Shown here in pieces: positions 38,901 through 46,018 of a stretch of 64,000 nt of DNA (positions are counted from its first letter, which is position 1; every line of letters starts with the position of its first letter). The DNA lies in IMG/VR virus record IMGVR_UViG_3300035181_001045, positions 170,660-234,659 of that record, one strand, 5' to 3'. The position numbers and the translations under genes were made by a program. Below the pieces are notes generated by a model, which did not search any database, was not told the DNA's origin, and was given only the letters and a program-made list of their open reading frames with translations. Source of the stretch: a virus.

Positions 38901-39380
38901 CTGCGCAAGCAGGGCATTGTCATCGACAAGGCCTTCTTGAAGAACAAGATGGGACAGCAGATGGAGGACTCGTTCCTCGAAGCGCTCCGTCAGGGGCTCT
39001 ACGAGTACTACCTCTACAAGGATCTGAAGCAGGAATCCGTGAGCAAGGCTGTCCAGGGGGGCATCTCCGGACGGGGCCTTGGGGCTGCACTCGCCGACAA
39101 GCTCGGACAGGGCATCACAGCGGACACCGCCATCACCCAGCTCTCGGCGAACGCCACAGGAGGCGTTGTCTCAGCCGTGGCCAACGGCATGGCTCAACTT
39201 CGCCCCGCTCCGGGGGAAGGCCTGGCTTCGATTGGGGTTGGGGAGAAGATCGTCCCCGCGGGTGGGGGTTCGGGGACGCAGAAGATCGTCCTGGAGCTGC
39301 GCGGCGATCTCAAACGGTTGGTTCGAGCAGAGGCCTCGAACACCTTCTACGAGAACGAAGGCGCGAAGAAGAACCGCTGA
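35943..39380 (+). CDS. tape measure protein
   Basis: 1145 residues, by length and composition a tape measure: long Lys/Glu/Ala helices with heptads at the N-terminus (residues 15-140) and a hydrophobic Gly-rich segment (LGGAAQVAGGGAMQGVGKLAGG ... ILDIVSKLGPLLGVVSTVMVGLVKLF, ~220-275) that can insert into membrane. A Pro-rich stretch (~920-970) precedes a C-terminal globular region. It sets tail length and helps DNA passage. At ~1.5 A per residue the tail would be roughly 170 nm (general rule, not measured). No peptidase domain seen. Confidence 0.8.
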   Translation: MATSLEVLGLRVDLDTKDAKRDMDRLEKAISARTTDLDKGAKKLNKGIEKFAHQYVTVRRTAIPMLKDVTKSYNKLERSIADINHELERSRGKLASASGDSRKNVEKEIKDWEKLRDAREKALDTMTRVKEDLETRIVFDKDEFVGAMKEAGQELYEPIDRLISKDLPGAFESGGKLLGKGVEGVFKGGSWLAKVGGKFGERAGASMMSKGKMSMARGGIMGKLGGAAQVAGGGAMQGVGKLAGGLAPILDIVSKLGPLLGVVSTVMVGLVKLFVDAEAAAKDFNKEILATSGSASFLYSNFNNVNAGAGELGDTLKKIRDQATSLDNMSWGINKDTHKAVLSSLTAEGVSLRRLNDDFEATSKSSKEAAGYAKSFGSTVQMAVAYSRNLGVSLSDIGNLQAEMMTDMGMGLKSVELNFTQMSRAAEDGGIASNKFFGIIRGVSADLALYNTRMEDAVKILGLLGKVMSPRNAQKFMQTATQALKGMGRVERLKTNLLGGGKMGGMVEKDLDRKSKDVSGKIAEAGGKAGYSREDLMSKPIKELMQGVSKEAQGTLHEAISEMRMDAKANKKGVFGSSVAGRNLGPGAALQSMKSALNIGGSGKLRDRRGDLGTEMLADANGISEDQLAQMAKFEEAIDEQRDELKADLKAGGDKQAAAMKRLDKAGVAAADIDTAGYDDILATLDQSEQDALKDGAKQIDYAKETGKFQTSLMDKIGNVAEFIMNQIYTVLTGIWDALVDSKIFGNDEKRKQRDLSKTVREGKDSDTQKALGASGGDEFKFRGELMQSQGMKQIVDAMTKGGQSGQAAQRKMQENASPQEMRRAVIDALGEGGLYGGQDKLDAANKEADRLKLDPGTRQEFMNQKKGKAGIVGFDGSIDTSKFSKDDMDKIMAKLGWEMDPTKLAKIFPDLKAMTGGSTSPSSSPDSPAPQEAPPQAMPPGVSGPPLPPGAAGGAAPGAPPLPKDAPTAGQQDHVIKGLDGAQDTLRKQGIVIDKAFLKNKMGQQMEDSFLEALRQGLYEYYLYKDLKQESVSKAVQGGISGRGLGAALADKLGQGITADTAITQLSANATGGVVSAVANGMAQLRPAPGEGLASIGVGEKIVPAGGGSGTQKIVLELRGDLKRLVRAEASNTFYENEGAKKNR

Positions 39381-39620
39381 TCAGGGATCTCGATCAATGA
39401 TCGGGAAGTCAGGCAGATCCTCGACGAGGAAAGTCCTTCGAGCCCCCGCATAAGGACCTATGGGACCACGCCGTCCATAGGTCGGGGCCTCTCGGCTCCG
39501 TATCAGAGGCAAGGGCAGCGCGAAGTTTGCGATTGCACGCCTGATTATCTCGTGGGGGGTCTCTTTGGGCCGCGGGGGGAAGACCCAAAGAGACCAGTAG
39601 GAATACAGGTCGTCATCCAT
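39381..39620 (-). CDS. small minus-strand protein after tape measure
   Basis: 79 residues (MDDDLYSYWSLWVFPPRPKE ...), acidic and Pro-rich with EIIRRAIANFALPLPLI in the middle and acidic C-terminus FLVEDLPDFPIIDRDP. Its stop abuts the tape measure stop. Forms a minus operon with the zinc-ribbon gene six bases upstream. Function unknown. Confidence 0.5.
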   Translation of the reverse strand: MDDDLYSYWSLWVFPPRPKETPHEIIRRAIANFALPLPLIRSREAPTYGRRGPIGPYAGARRTFLVEDLPDFPIIDRDP

Positions 39621-39626
39621 GGGTCC

Positions 39627-39824
39627 TCAGATGATTCGCCCGGAGTCGCGGAGCTTCTTGTAATGCGGGCTCGTGACTCGGCCAACCCAGAGATGTCCGC
39701 ACGCGGGTTCTTCACACTTCAGATCCGCGTTGCAATTCATGTCGCTGGTTTCGGGGTTCAAAACCTTCACGGTTGACACCCGACGAGATTTACATTCCGG
39801 GCACAGTGTAAGGCGTTCGCTCAT
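39627..39824 (-). CDS. zinc-ribbon protein on the minus strand
   Basis: 65 residues starting MSERLTLCPECKSRRVST. Zinc ligands C-x-x-C (C-P-E-C) and C-x4-C (C-E-E-P-A-C-G-H) in an arrangement resembling transcription factor S-II or RNA polymerase ribbon domains, ending KLRDSGRII. A GGTGTA motif lies ten bases before the ATG. It may bind nucleic acid or a polymerase; this is inference from the ribbon. Confidence 0.6.
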   Translation of the reverse strand: MSERLTLCPECKSRRVSTVKVLNPETSDMNCNADLKCEEPACGHLWVGRVTSPHYKKLRDSGRII

Positions 39825-39834
39825 GGGGCACCTA

Positions 39835-39840
39835 TACACC
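39835..39840 (-). promoter_or_regulatory. GGTGTA motif on minus strand, ten bases before start
   Basis: Read on the minus strand: GGTGTA, TAGGTGCCCC, ATG at 39824. It is the sole obvious signal for this two-gene minus operon. Confidence 0.55.
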
Positions 39841-39852
39841 AGCTAGGGGTAG

Positions 39853-40500
39853 ATGCCTCGGATCCCGTCCGCCAACATCACTGACCTCCCGATTCTCGAC
39901 GCTCCGAGCGAGAACGTTGGCTACAGCCATCCAGCGGAGAAGCGCAAGGGGTCGATCCCCATGGCCTTCCAGGTGACGAGCCCGTTCAACCGTCACCTGG
40001 CGCTGCTCCCCCATGCGCTGGTTCTCCACGTCAACCCCGCGAACATGGCCTTCACCCACAACAAGAAGGTCGAGAAGATCCAGACGCGAGGGGGGTACAT
40101 CGAGCAACACTGGGGAGACGAGCTGGAGGAAATCTCCTGTGACGGCTCGACGGGCGCCTTCATGAATCTCTACACGGGGCTCTCCAGCGTCGTCCGGCAA
40201 CAGACCATTGCCTGGGATCGCTACCGGGATCTCTACGACCTCTACCACAACAACGGGTCGGTCTATGACCCGGCGGGCAACATCGTTCTCCAGGGCAACA
40301 TCATGCTCCTCTTCGATAGAGGCGTCTATATTGGCACCTTCCGATCCTTCGACGTCGAGGAGACCGATGCAGCGCCATTCTCCTTCGCCTTGAACTGGAC
40401 TTTCAAGGTGGAAGAGACCTTGCTCCAGATTCCTACAGGCCAAGCACCTCGAATGGGAGGACCCTTCTTCCAGAGTCAAAACTCTGCTCGGGGGCAATGA
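39853..40500 (+). CDS. baseplate protein, paralogue of the C-terminal domain at 41102-42769
   Basis: 215 residues. ALVLHVNPANMAFTHNKKVEKIQTRGGYIEQHWGDELEEISCDGSTGAF and LFDRGVYIGTFRSFDVEETDAAPFSFALNWTFKVEE parallel MLVNPASFKVSSEKVVS ... VEHWGEQQDKVEGSGKLAGF and FYDNIIYIGSFDSFNVTESDLSPFTLEYSFSFSV in the later gene. The domain type is common in myovirus baseplate/tube-adaptor proteins. It probably bridges tube and hub. Confidence 0.55.
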   Translation: MPRIPSANITDLPILDAPSENVGYSHPAEKRKGSIPMAFQVTSPFNRHLALLPHALVLHVNPANMAFTHNKKVEKIQTRGGYIEQHWGDELEEISCDGSTGAFMNLYTGLSSVVRQQTIAWDRYRDLYDLYHNNGSVYDPAGNIVLQGNIMLLFDRGVYIGTFRSFDVEETDAAPFSFALNWTFKVEETLLQIPTGQAPRMGGPFFQSQNSARGQ

Positions 40501-41099
40501 CCATGGCAATCACGGATCGCGTCGCGAAGAGATTCTGGTCCTCGGAGGACCCCTTTGCCATTTTGGGGGACCGAGAGAAAGACTCTCTACGTAATTTCAG
40601 TGTGGGTCTTGCCAGTTGTATGGGGAATAGCCGTCCAACTGCTTTGGACTGGGTTTACAAGGCTTGGAAGGCGGACGTCAAGTTCCGCAAATGGTTGAAA
40701 ACATTCGTCAATCCTTCCTCTGTGTCCTTGTTTTATGGGCGTAGGTTGACACATCAAGACCCACTTCCTGAAGTGGGTTCTGTCTTGAGTCGGCCGAACA
40801 AGGTACTTCAATGGAGCACTGTCGAAAGAACAGCTCGATGGTTTTCTGGGATCGGATTTGCAACAGAGTCTCGGCAGGATTGGAATGGGGGTGCCTTGTG
40901 CTCTGCGCACGCGTCTAGTGATGAAATCATCGTTGATATAGATGCCTTCAGCATCTTGTGTGGGAGACACAAGCAGGCATTCGCTGAAATTGCTGTTCGC
41001 TCTGATTCAATTGAGATGTTTAGTGGCGAAGTCTATGAGGGAGAGGTTTTGACTCTTCCTTCTGTTGCGTGTCGTGTACTCGAAGCAGTACGGTTCTGA
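40497..41099 (+). CDS. possible inserted gene of unknown function
   Basis: 200 residues; ATG overlaps the preceding stop (ATGA), with a second ATG two codons on. It is more AT-rich than both neighbours and separates two genes that share a domain, so it may be a late insertion. Residues around FRKWLKTFVNPSSVSLFYGRRL and DEIIVDIDAFSILCGRHKQAF suggest a soluble alpha/beta protein. No motif recognised. Confidence 0.5.
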   Translation: MTMAITDRVAKRFWSSEDPFAILGDREKDSLRNFSVGLASCMGNSRPTALDWVYKAWKADVKFRKWLKTFVNPSSVSLFYGRRLTHQDPLPEVGSVLSRPNKVLQWSTVERTARWFSGIGFATESRQDWNGGALCSAHASSDEIIVDIDAFSILCGRHKQAFAEIAVRSDSIEMFSGEVYEGEVLTLPSVACRVLEAVRF

Positions 41100-41101
41100 C
41101 C

Positions 41102-42769
41102 ATGGCAAACGAGAACAGTATCGCGAAGCAGATTGAGCAGACGGCGGACTATCACCCGCCGAACATCTACAACCTGCTCTCGTTCTTCTCCTCGCTCAGC
41201 ACCACGTCTGACTACCTGTCCGCGGAGTACATCCCTCTTTCGCAGATCCCTTTTTCTGCGAAGAATGTGAAGCCCTTCATCATCGGGGTTCTCCCTCCTT
41301 CGGCGAACGTGACGGGGCGCAACCTGGATCGGTCGGCCTCTCTTTCGTCGATTCTCGGGACGCCCGCAGCGGGGACAAGCTCTGGCACCTCGGGGGGCTC
41401 CAACGCTGGCTTCAACCAGGATGCCCGGGACAAGGCTCTGGCACTTGCCCAGAGTTATGTGGGTCTCAGCACGAATGCCTCGACAAATGAACGCTACCTG
41501 AATCTCCTCGCGGACCCGGCGATCGATCCTCTTTCAACGGCAGTCGCTCTTTCGGAACAGGCCTCGTGTGCGATCACCGTACGAGGCTGGCTACGCGAAC
41601 TGGGGCTCAATGAGCCGGAGCTGACGAACCCCTACAAGTGGAGCATGGCGAACGCTGATGTCCTGGCGATTGCCGCCCGAAAGGGGGCTCGCCTCGACAA
41701 GTTCGGCAAGTTCTCAGTGACCCCCAAACCCGGGGATATCTTCTACATCACGGGTGGGCAGCAACACATGGCGATCATCGAGACCATCACCTCGGGGTCT
41801 GCCGAAGCTGGGTACTTCACAGAACGGGATATCAGCGGCGGGCAGAATGTTGCTGGGTACAGGGGCATCTCCAGATCCGATCGGGTGTGGACTCGACAGG
41901 AAGATGGCTCGTGGGAGGTGCATCGAGCGGGAGGCAAGGACCTAGTCGGGGGCGACGGCCTCCATCTGTACGCCTTGGTAGACCTCGACAAGATGCTCTC
42001 AGGGGTGGACATTGATGCAAACACCCACCCCGTCAACGCGGACTCCACTGCGGGGTGGCAGGGGTCGGGTAGTGCCTCCGCACAGGTGGCGTCCAAGGAG
42101 AACTCGAAGACTGCGAACACGTCTCTCGATACGTCGGGCTTGGGGCAGAAGTTCCAAGACGTGCAGAGAGCCGCTGCCAAAGCAGTCAAGCTGGCCATCG
42201 ACCAGATGGCCAACACGCCTCCCCTACGGATGTTGGTCAACCCTGCGTCCTTCAAGGTCTCCTCGGAGAAGGTCGTCTCCGATGGGAACTGGGGTCGGAA
42301 CGGACCCATCGTCGAGCATTGGGGGGAGCAGCAAGACAAGGTCGAAGGCTCCGGGAAGCTCGCGGGGTTCTACGCGATCGATGCGAACGGGGGATCCCTT
42401 GGGAGCGTGGGCAACAGCCCCGGGCTCACTCGCATGGCTCGGAACTTCTCCCTCTCCTACCAGAACTTCCTATCGCTCTGGCTCTTGTACCGCAACAACG
42501 GGGGCGTGTGGCTCCCGGATGCCACGTCCACCCAGACGCAGAAGACTACCAATCTCGCCCTTGTGGGGTCGATCTACATCTTCTACGACAACATCATCTA
42601 CATCGGGTCCTTCGACTCCTTCAACGTCACCGAATCCGACCTGAGCCCGTTCACGCTGGAGTACAGCTTCTCGTTCAGTGTGCGGGCCACCTATCTCCTC
42701 GATCAAACCGATCCCCACTTCACGTACGGTGCCCCGAAGTCATTTCCCTTGGGGACACCTTCGGTGTAG
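41102..42769 (+). CDS. baseplate protein with cysteine-peptidase (CHAP/NlpC-like) domain
   Basis: 555 residues. Residues ~105-310 look like a cell-wall amidase/endopeptidase: catalytic-type C156 in ASCAITVRGWLRELG, the pre-strand PKPGDIFYI (209-216) and H222 in GGQQHMAIIE. The C-terminal ~170 residues share the baseplate domain of the gene at 39853. Such tail peptidases open the peptidoglycan during injection. The N-terminal ~100 residues contain a Ser/Gly-rich linker. The Cys-His pair and GD motif are seen; the third catalytic residue is not assigned. Confidence 0.6.
   Translation: MANENSIAKQIEQTADYHPPNIYNLLSFFSSLSTTSDYLSAEYIPLSQIPFSAKNVKPFIIGVLPPSANVTGRNLDRSASLSSILGTPAAGTSSGTSGGSNAGFNQDARDKALALAQSYVGLSTNASTNERYLNLLADPAIDPLSTAVALSEQASCAITVRGWLRELGLNEPELTNPYKWSMANADVLAIAARKGARLDKFGKFSVTPKPGDIFYITGGQQHMAIIETITSGSAEAGYFTERDISGGQNVAGYRGISRSDRVWTRQEDGSWEVHRAGGKDLVGGDGLHLYALVDLDKMLSGVDIDANTHPVNADSTAGWQGSGSASAQVASKENSKTANTSLDTSGLGQKFQDVQRAAAKAVKLAIDQMANTPPLRMLVNPASFKVSSEKVVSDGNWGRNGPIVEHWGEQQDKVEGSGKLAGFYAIDANGGSLGSVGNSPGLTRMARNFSLSYQNFLSLWLLYRNNGGVWLPDATSTQTQKTTNLALVGSIYIFYDNIIYIGSFDSFNVTESDLSPFTLEYSFSFSVRATYLLDQTDPHFTYGAPKSFPLGTPSV
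42763..42768 (+). promoter_or_regulatory. GGTGTA motif, ten bases before start
   Basis: GGTGTA, ten bases, then ATG at 42779. TA overlaps the TAG stop of the preceding gene. Confidence 0.4.
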
Positions 42770-42778
42770 GAAGAATAA

Positions 42779-45700
42779 ATGCCGCGAGGTCCTTTTCAGG
42801 GTACGTACCAGGGGGGAGTTCGACCCACTGTTGTGATGGGGCCCGATGCGGTCGTCTACATCAACGGGGAGACGGATATCGTCGGCTGCCCGAGTTGTCG
42901 GAAGCGCTTCGACTGGAACAAGTACATCACGTCGATTCAGACCGACTTGAGTGTTGACGGCGCTCCGGGGTCGGCGACGATCTCCCTCTCGATTCCTCGG
43001 CACTCGGTCGACGACTTCTACTTTGACGGCAACCCCATCATCACGGAAATGATGGAGGTCGAGATTTACAAGAAGGGGTTCTATCTCGTTGAGGGCGTCC
43101 CTCAGTACTACCCGACCTTCTGGGGGATCATCACGGAGGTCTCCGATTCGTACGCCGGTGGCGAGCACACCGTGAGTCTGCACTGCTCCGACATCCTCAA
43201 GTGGTGGGAGCTGTGCAAGATGAACATCAACCCGGCGTTCACGGCCGCTGCCGGGCAGTCGGGCCGGTCTCTTTTCGGCAACGTCTTCTTCGGGATGAAT
43301 CCCTACGACGTCATCTGGACGTTGGCGCAGTCCTCCTTTGGGGACGTCGTCATTGGGACAGGGTCTCTGATCAGCCTCTACAAGGAGCAGGGGGGTCAGA
43401 AGCAAGTCTTCGATTCAGCCCTCTCGGACATCATGCTCTACTGGGAAGAACGCTTCTCCCGGATCCGCTCGAAGCTGGTTCTCTACGGAGTCAACGGAGT
43501 CGCTGTTCGAGGGGACTCCCTCTATGAGGCATACCGGGCTGGCAAGAAGGGGACGGTGGGCAAGCCCTTCGCTTCCCAGGCTGTCCGGACAGCCAACGGT
43601 GGGGCTGACGGCGGGCAGATGGTCTTCGACCCGACGGACCCCAGCGTCGTGGCCTTTCGGACGCAGTTCCAGAACGCGGGTCAGGTCAACTTCTGGCAGT
43701 CCGAGTATCAGACGAAGCTGGAGCTGGCGACCGCGGCGAAAGAAGCGATTGGCTTCGAGTTCTACATGGACTCGGATGGATCCATCGTGTTCAAACCCCC
43801 CTTCTACAACCTTGATGTCTTGAGCAACAAGCCTCTATCCTGGATCCAGGACATTGACATCATCGATTGGGACCTATCTGACTCTGAAGCTGAGGTGATC
43901 ACCCAGGTTCAGATGCAGGGTGCTTTTGGGGGTTCTGTCGATTACGGGATGCCTCAAGAGGTGACTCCTTTCACCTCTGTCACAGACTACCATCTTCTCC
44001 GGAAGTACGGTTGGCGTACGCACACGTACAACTCTGAGTTTTTGGGGGATCCTCAGCTCATGTTCTACCATGGGCTCGATATCCTTGACCGCCTTAATTC
44101 AAAGAGGCATCGAGCATCCGTGACTATCCCTATGCGCCCTGAGCTGCGTTTGGGGTTCCCTATCTATCTCGCCCCCAAAGACCAGGTGTGGTATATCACG
44201 GGCATCTCCCACAATATCCAATTTGGGGGTCGGGCCACAACTACGCTCACGTTGACGGCGAAACGGCAGAAGTTCTTCGCTCCGAAGGGCATCGGCTCGA
44301 TTGAGATGACGGGTTGGAAGGACTCCAGTGGGGGGCAGAGTACCCCTGCTGTGGGGAAGACGACCCTGCCCTACACCTCGAAGCAGCTCTCGAAGGGAGG
44401 GGCCTTCAACCTCAAGATCGGGGAAGCAGCTCAGCTTCCTCCCAATGTCGCCTCAGCACAGGGGGTCACGAAGGACAATCCCTACGCTCCTCTCATTCTA
44501 CGTCACCCGAAGACGGGGCGATTCGTCGGCTACCCCAACGTGGTCATGGCTTACACGCGCCCGTTCTCTCCGTCGCCTGACGACTTGACGAAGAACAAGG
44601 GGCAGAAGAAGGCTGGGTACAACCCCTACACGGACAAGAGCGTCAAGCCGAAGATCGAGCAGACGGCGAAAGCTCTCTCGGACTACCTCGACAAGGCCTT
44701 GGTGAATGGCGACGAGGACCGGCTTCGAGAGAAGCACCTGACGAACCGATACCAGTACGGGCTCAACTCGGCCGGTGTCTACGTCTACGCCCACGACAAG
44801 AGCAAGGTGATCGGGGAGATTGTCCTTCTTCCTACGAAGAACTTGACGGTCTCCCCCGAGTCCAAGACGAAGACCTTCCCGGGCTCGACGGCGATGATTC
44901 GTCCTGTGTCGGATGAGCGCGGCTTCGAGGTCATTGGGCACTTCCGGTATGGGCGTGGGGTGTCTCTTCGAGATGGGAGCTTGGTCGCGTCTGGGGGTGT
45001 GAACGAGAAGGCCAACGTGGATCTTCAGCTCGCCCTCTCGGGGGACCTATTCGCGTCCTTGAATGCCCAATCCCAGGGGCTCACTTCGGTCGTTTCGGTC
45101 TACGCCAGTCCGGCTGATGCGGTCGCAAGACTTCAGCCGGAGGACCTTCAGACCGCCGGCATCATGAACCCGGACACCAAGCAGGCGGAGTTCACGAACA
45201 CGGGGACCAACTTTGTGGACTCCGCTCCCTTGGGGTCTCCCGAGCAGGTTGGTGTGCCGGCCAGCGTCGAGGCAGGACAGCTCTCCCGAGCGCTCACCTT
45301 GGCGGAGCTGACGCTCTCAAAGGATGTGACGCTCCCGGACGAAAAGTGCGCTTGCACTCTCGGGCGCTCCGATCTCGCATTCATCAACGTGGGCTACCAG
45401 GTCAAGATCCTGAATGGGACGGCACCTGACAACAACAGCCTTCTCCAGCCGGGGACGGATGGGGTGTCTCTCTTCGGGAACCAGGGTCTCACGAATCTCG
45501 GAGACCCTGTGTCTGACAACTTGGCCGTCCCGAGTCCTGCTGAAGTGGCAACGAAGGTCGACACGTTCCTGTACACTCTCTACCAGGCTCTCGATGCGCC
45601 TCATCAAGAGTACGAGAAGGCCATCCGGGGAGACATTCTCACCGAACAGCAAGACTCCGGCTCAGGACCTTTCGGGCCCAACACCATCTCGGACTTCAAC

Positions 45701-46015
45701 CCGCCCTTCTCCAGTCCGAATCGTGCGGAGCTGGGAGACCCGGAAGCTATCGCCAACCAGGTCAACTCCTCTTCGGCAAGCCTTGCCACGAACTGGCAGA
45801 ACTTCGGGGACAAGCTTCGAGCGGGGGCTGAGAAGGCGCAGCTTCAGGGCGATATTCAGAAGCTCAAGGGCGAGATCGCCGATCTGAAGGCAGAGCTTTT
45901 GGCTCTGCCCCCGAGTGCTCAGGTCTTGATCCAACAAGTTCAGAACCAGATCGGGAAGCTCCAGCAAGAAATCATGCAGGCTCAGCTCAAGATCGCTTCT
46001 CTCGCTTCGGTGTGA
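42779..46015 (+). CDS. baseplate hub protein
   Basis: 1078 residues. The N-terminal ~500 residues fit hub proteins of the gp27/gpD type: SIQTDLSVDGAPGSATISLSIPRH, MMEVEIYKKGFYLVEG, GIITEVSDSYAGGEHTVSLHCSDILKWWE, and later YDVIWTLAQSSFGDV and FYMDSDGSIVFKPPFYNLDV. A C-P-S-C pair near residue 40 may bind metal. The second half contains additional beta domains and a C-terminal coiled coil (LQGDIQKLKGEIADLKAELLAL). The hub joins tube to spike; the next gene is the spike candidate. Confidence 0.7.
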   Translation: MPRGPFQGTYQGGVRPTVVMGPDAVVYINGETDIVGCPSCRKRFDWNKYITSIQTDLSVDGAPGSATISLSIPRHSVDDFYFDGNPIITEMMEVEIYKKGFYLVEGVPQYYPTFWGIITEVSDSYAGGEHTVSLHCSDILKWWELCKMNINPAFTAAAGQSGRSLFGNVFFGMNPYDVIWTLAQSSFGDVVIGTGSLISLYKEQGGQKQVFDSALSDIMLYWEERFSRIRSKLVLYGVNGVAVRGDSLYEAYRAGKKGTVGKPFASQAVRTANGGADGGQMVFDPTDPSVVAFRTQFQNAGQVNFWQSEYQTKLELATAAKEAIGFEFYMDSDGSIVFKPPFYNLDVLSNKPLSWIQDIDIIDWDLSDSEAEVITQVQMQGAFGGSVDYGMPQEVTPFTSVTDYHLLRKYGWRTHTYNSEFLGDPQLMFYHGLDILDRLNSKRHRASVTIPMRPELRLGFPIYLAPKDQVWYITGISHNIQFGGRATTTLTLTAKRQKFFAPKGIGSIEMTGWKDSSGGQSTPAVGKTTLPYTSKQLSKGGAFNLKIGEAAQLPPNVASAQGVTKDNPYAPLILRHPKTGRFVGYPNVVMAYTRPFSPSPDDLTKNKGQKKAGYNPYTDKSVKPKIEQTAKALSDYLDKALVNGDEDRLREKHLTNRYQYGLNSAGVYVYAHDKSKVIGEIVLLPTKNLTVSPESKTKTFPGSTAMIRPVSDERGFEVIGHFRYGRGVSLRDGSLVASGGVNEKANVDLQLALSGDLFASLNAQSQGLTSVVSVYASPADAVARLQPEDLQTAGIMNPDTKQAEFTNTGTNFVDSAPLGSPEQVGVPASVEAGQLSRALTLAELTLSKDVTLPDEKCACTLGRSDLAFINVGYQVKILNGTAPDNNSLLQPGTDGVSLFGNQGLTNLGDPVSDNLAVPSPAEVATKVDTFLYTLYQALDAPHQEYEKAIRGDILTEQQDSGSGPFGPNTISDFNPPFSSPNRAELGDPEAIANQVNSSSASLATNWQNFGDKLRAGAEKAQLQGDIQKLKGEIADLKAELLALPPSAQVLIQQVQNQIGKLQQEIMQAQLKIASLASV

Positions 46016-46018
46016 TCC

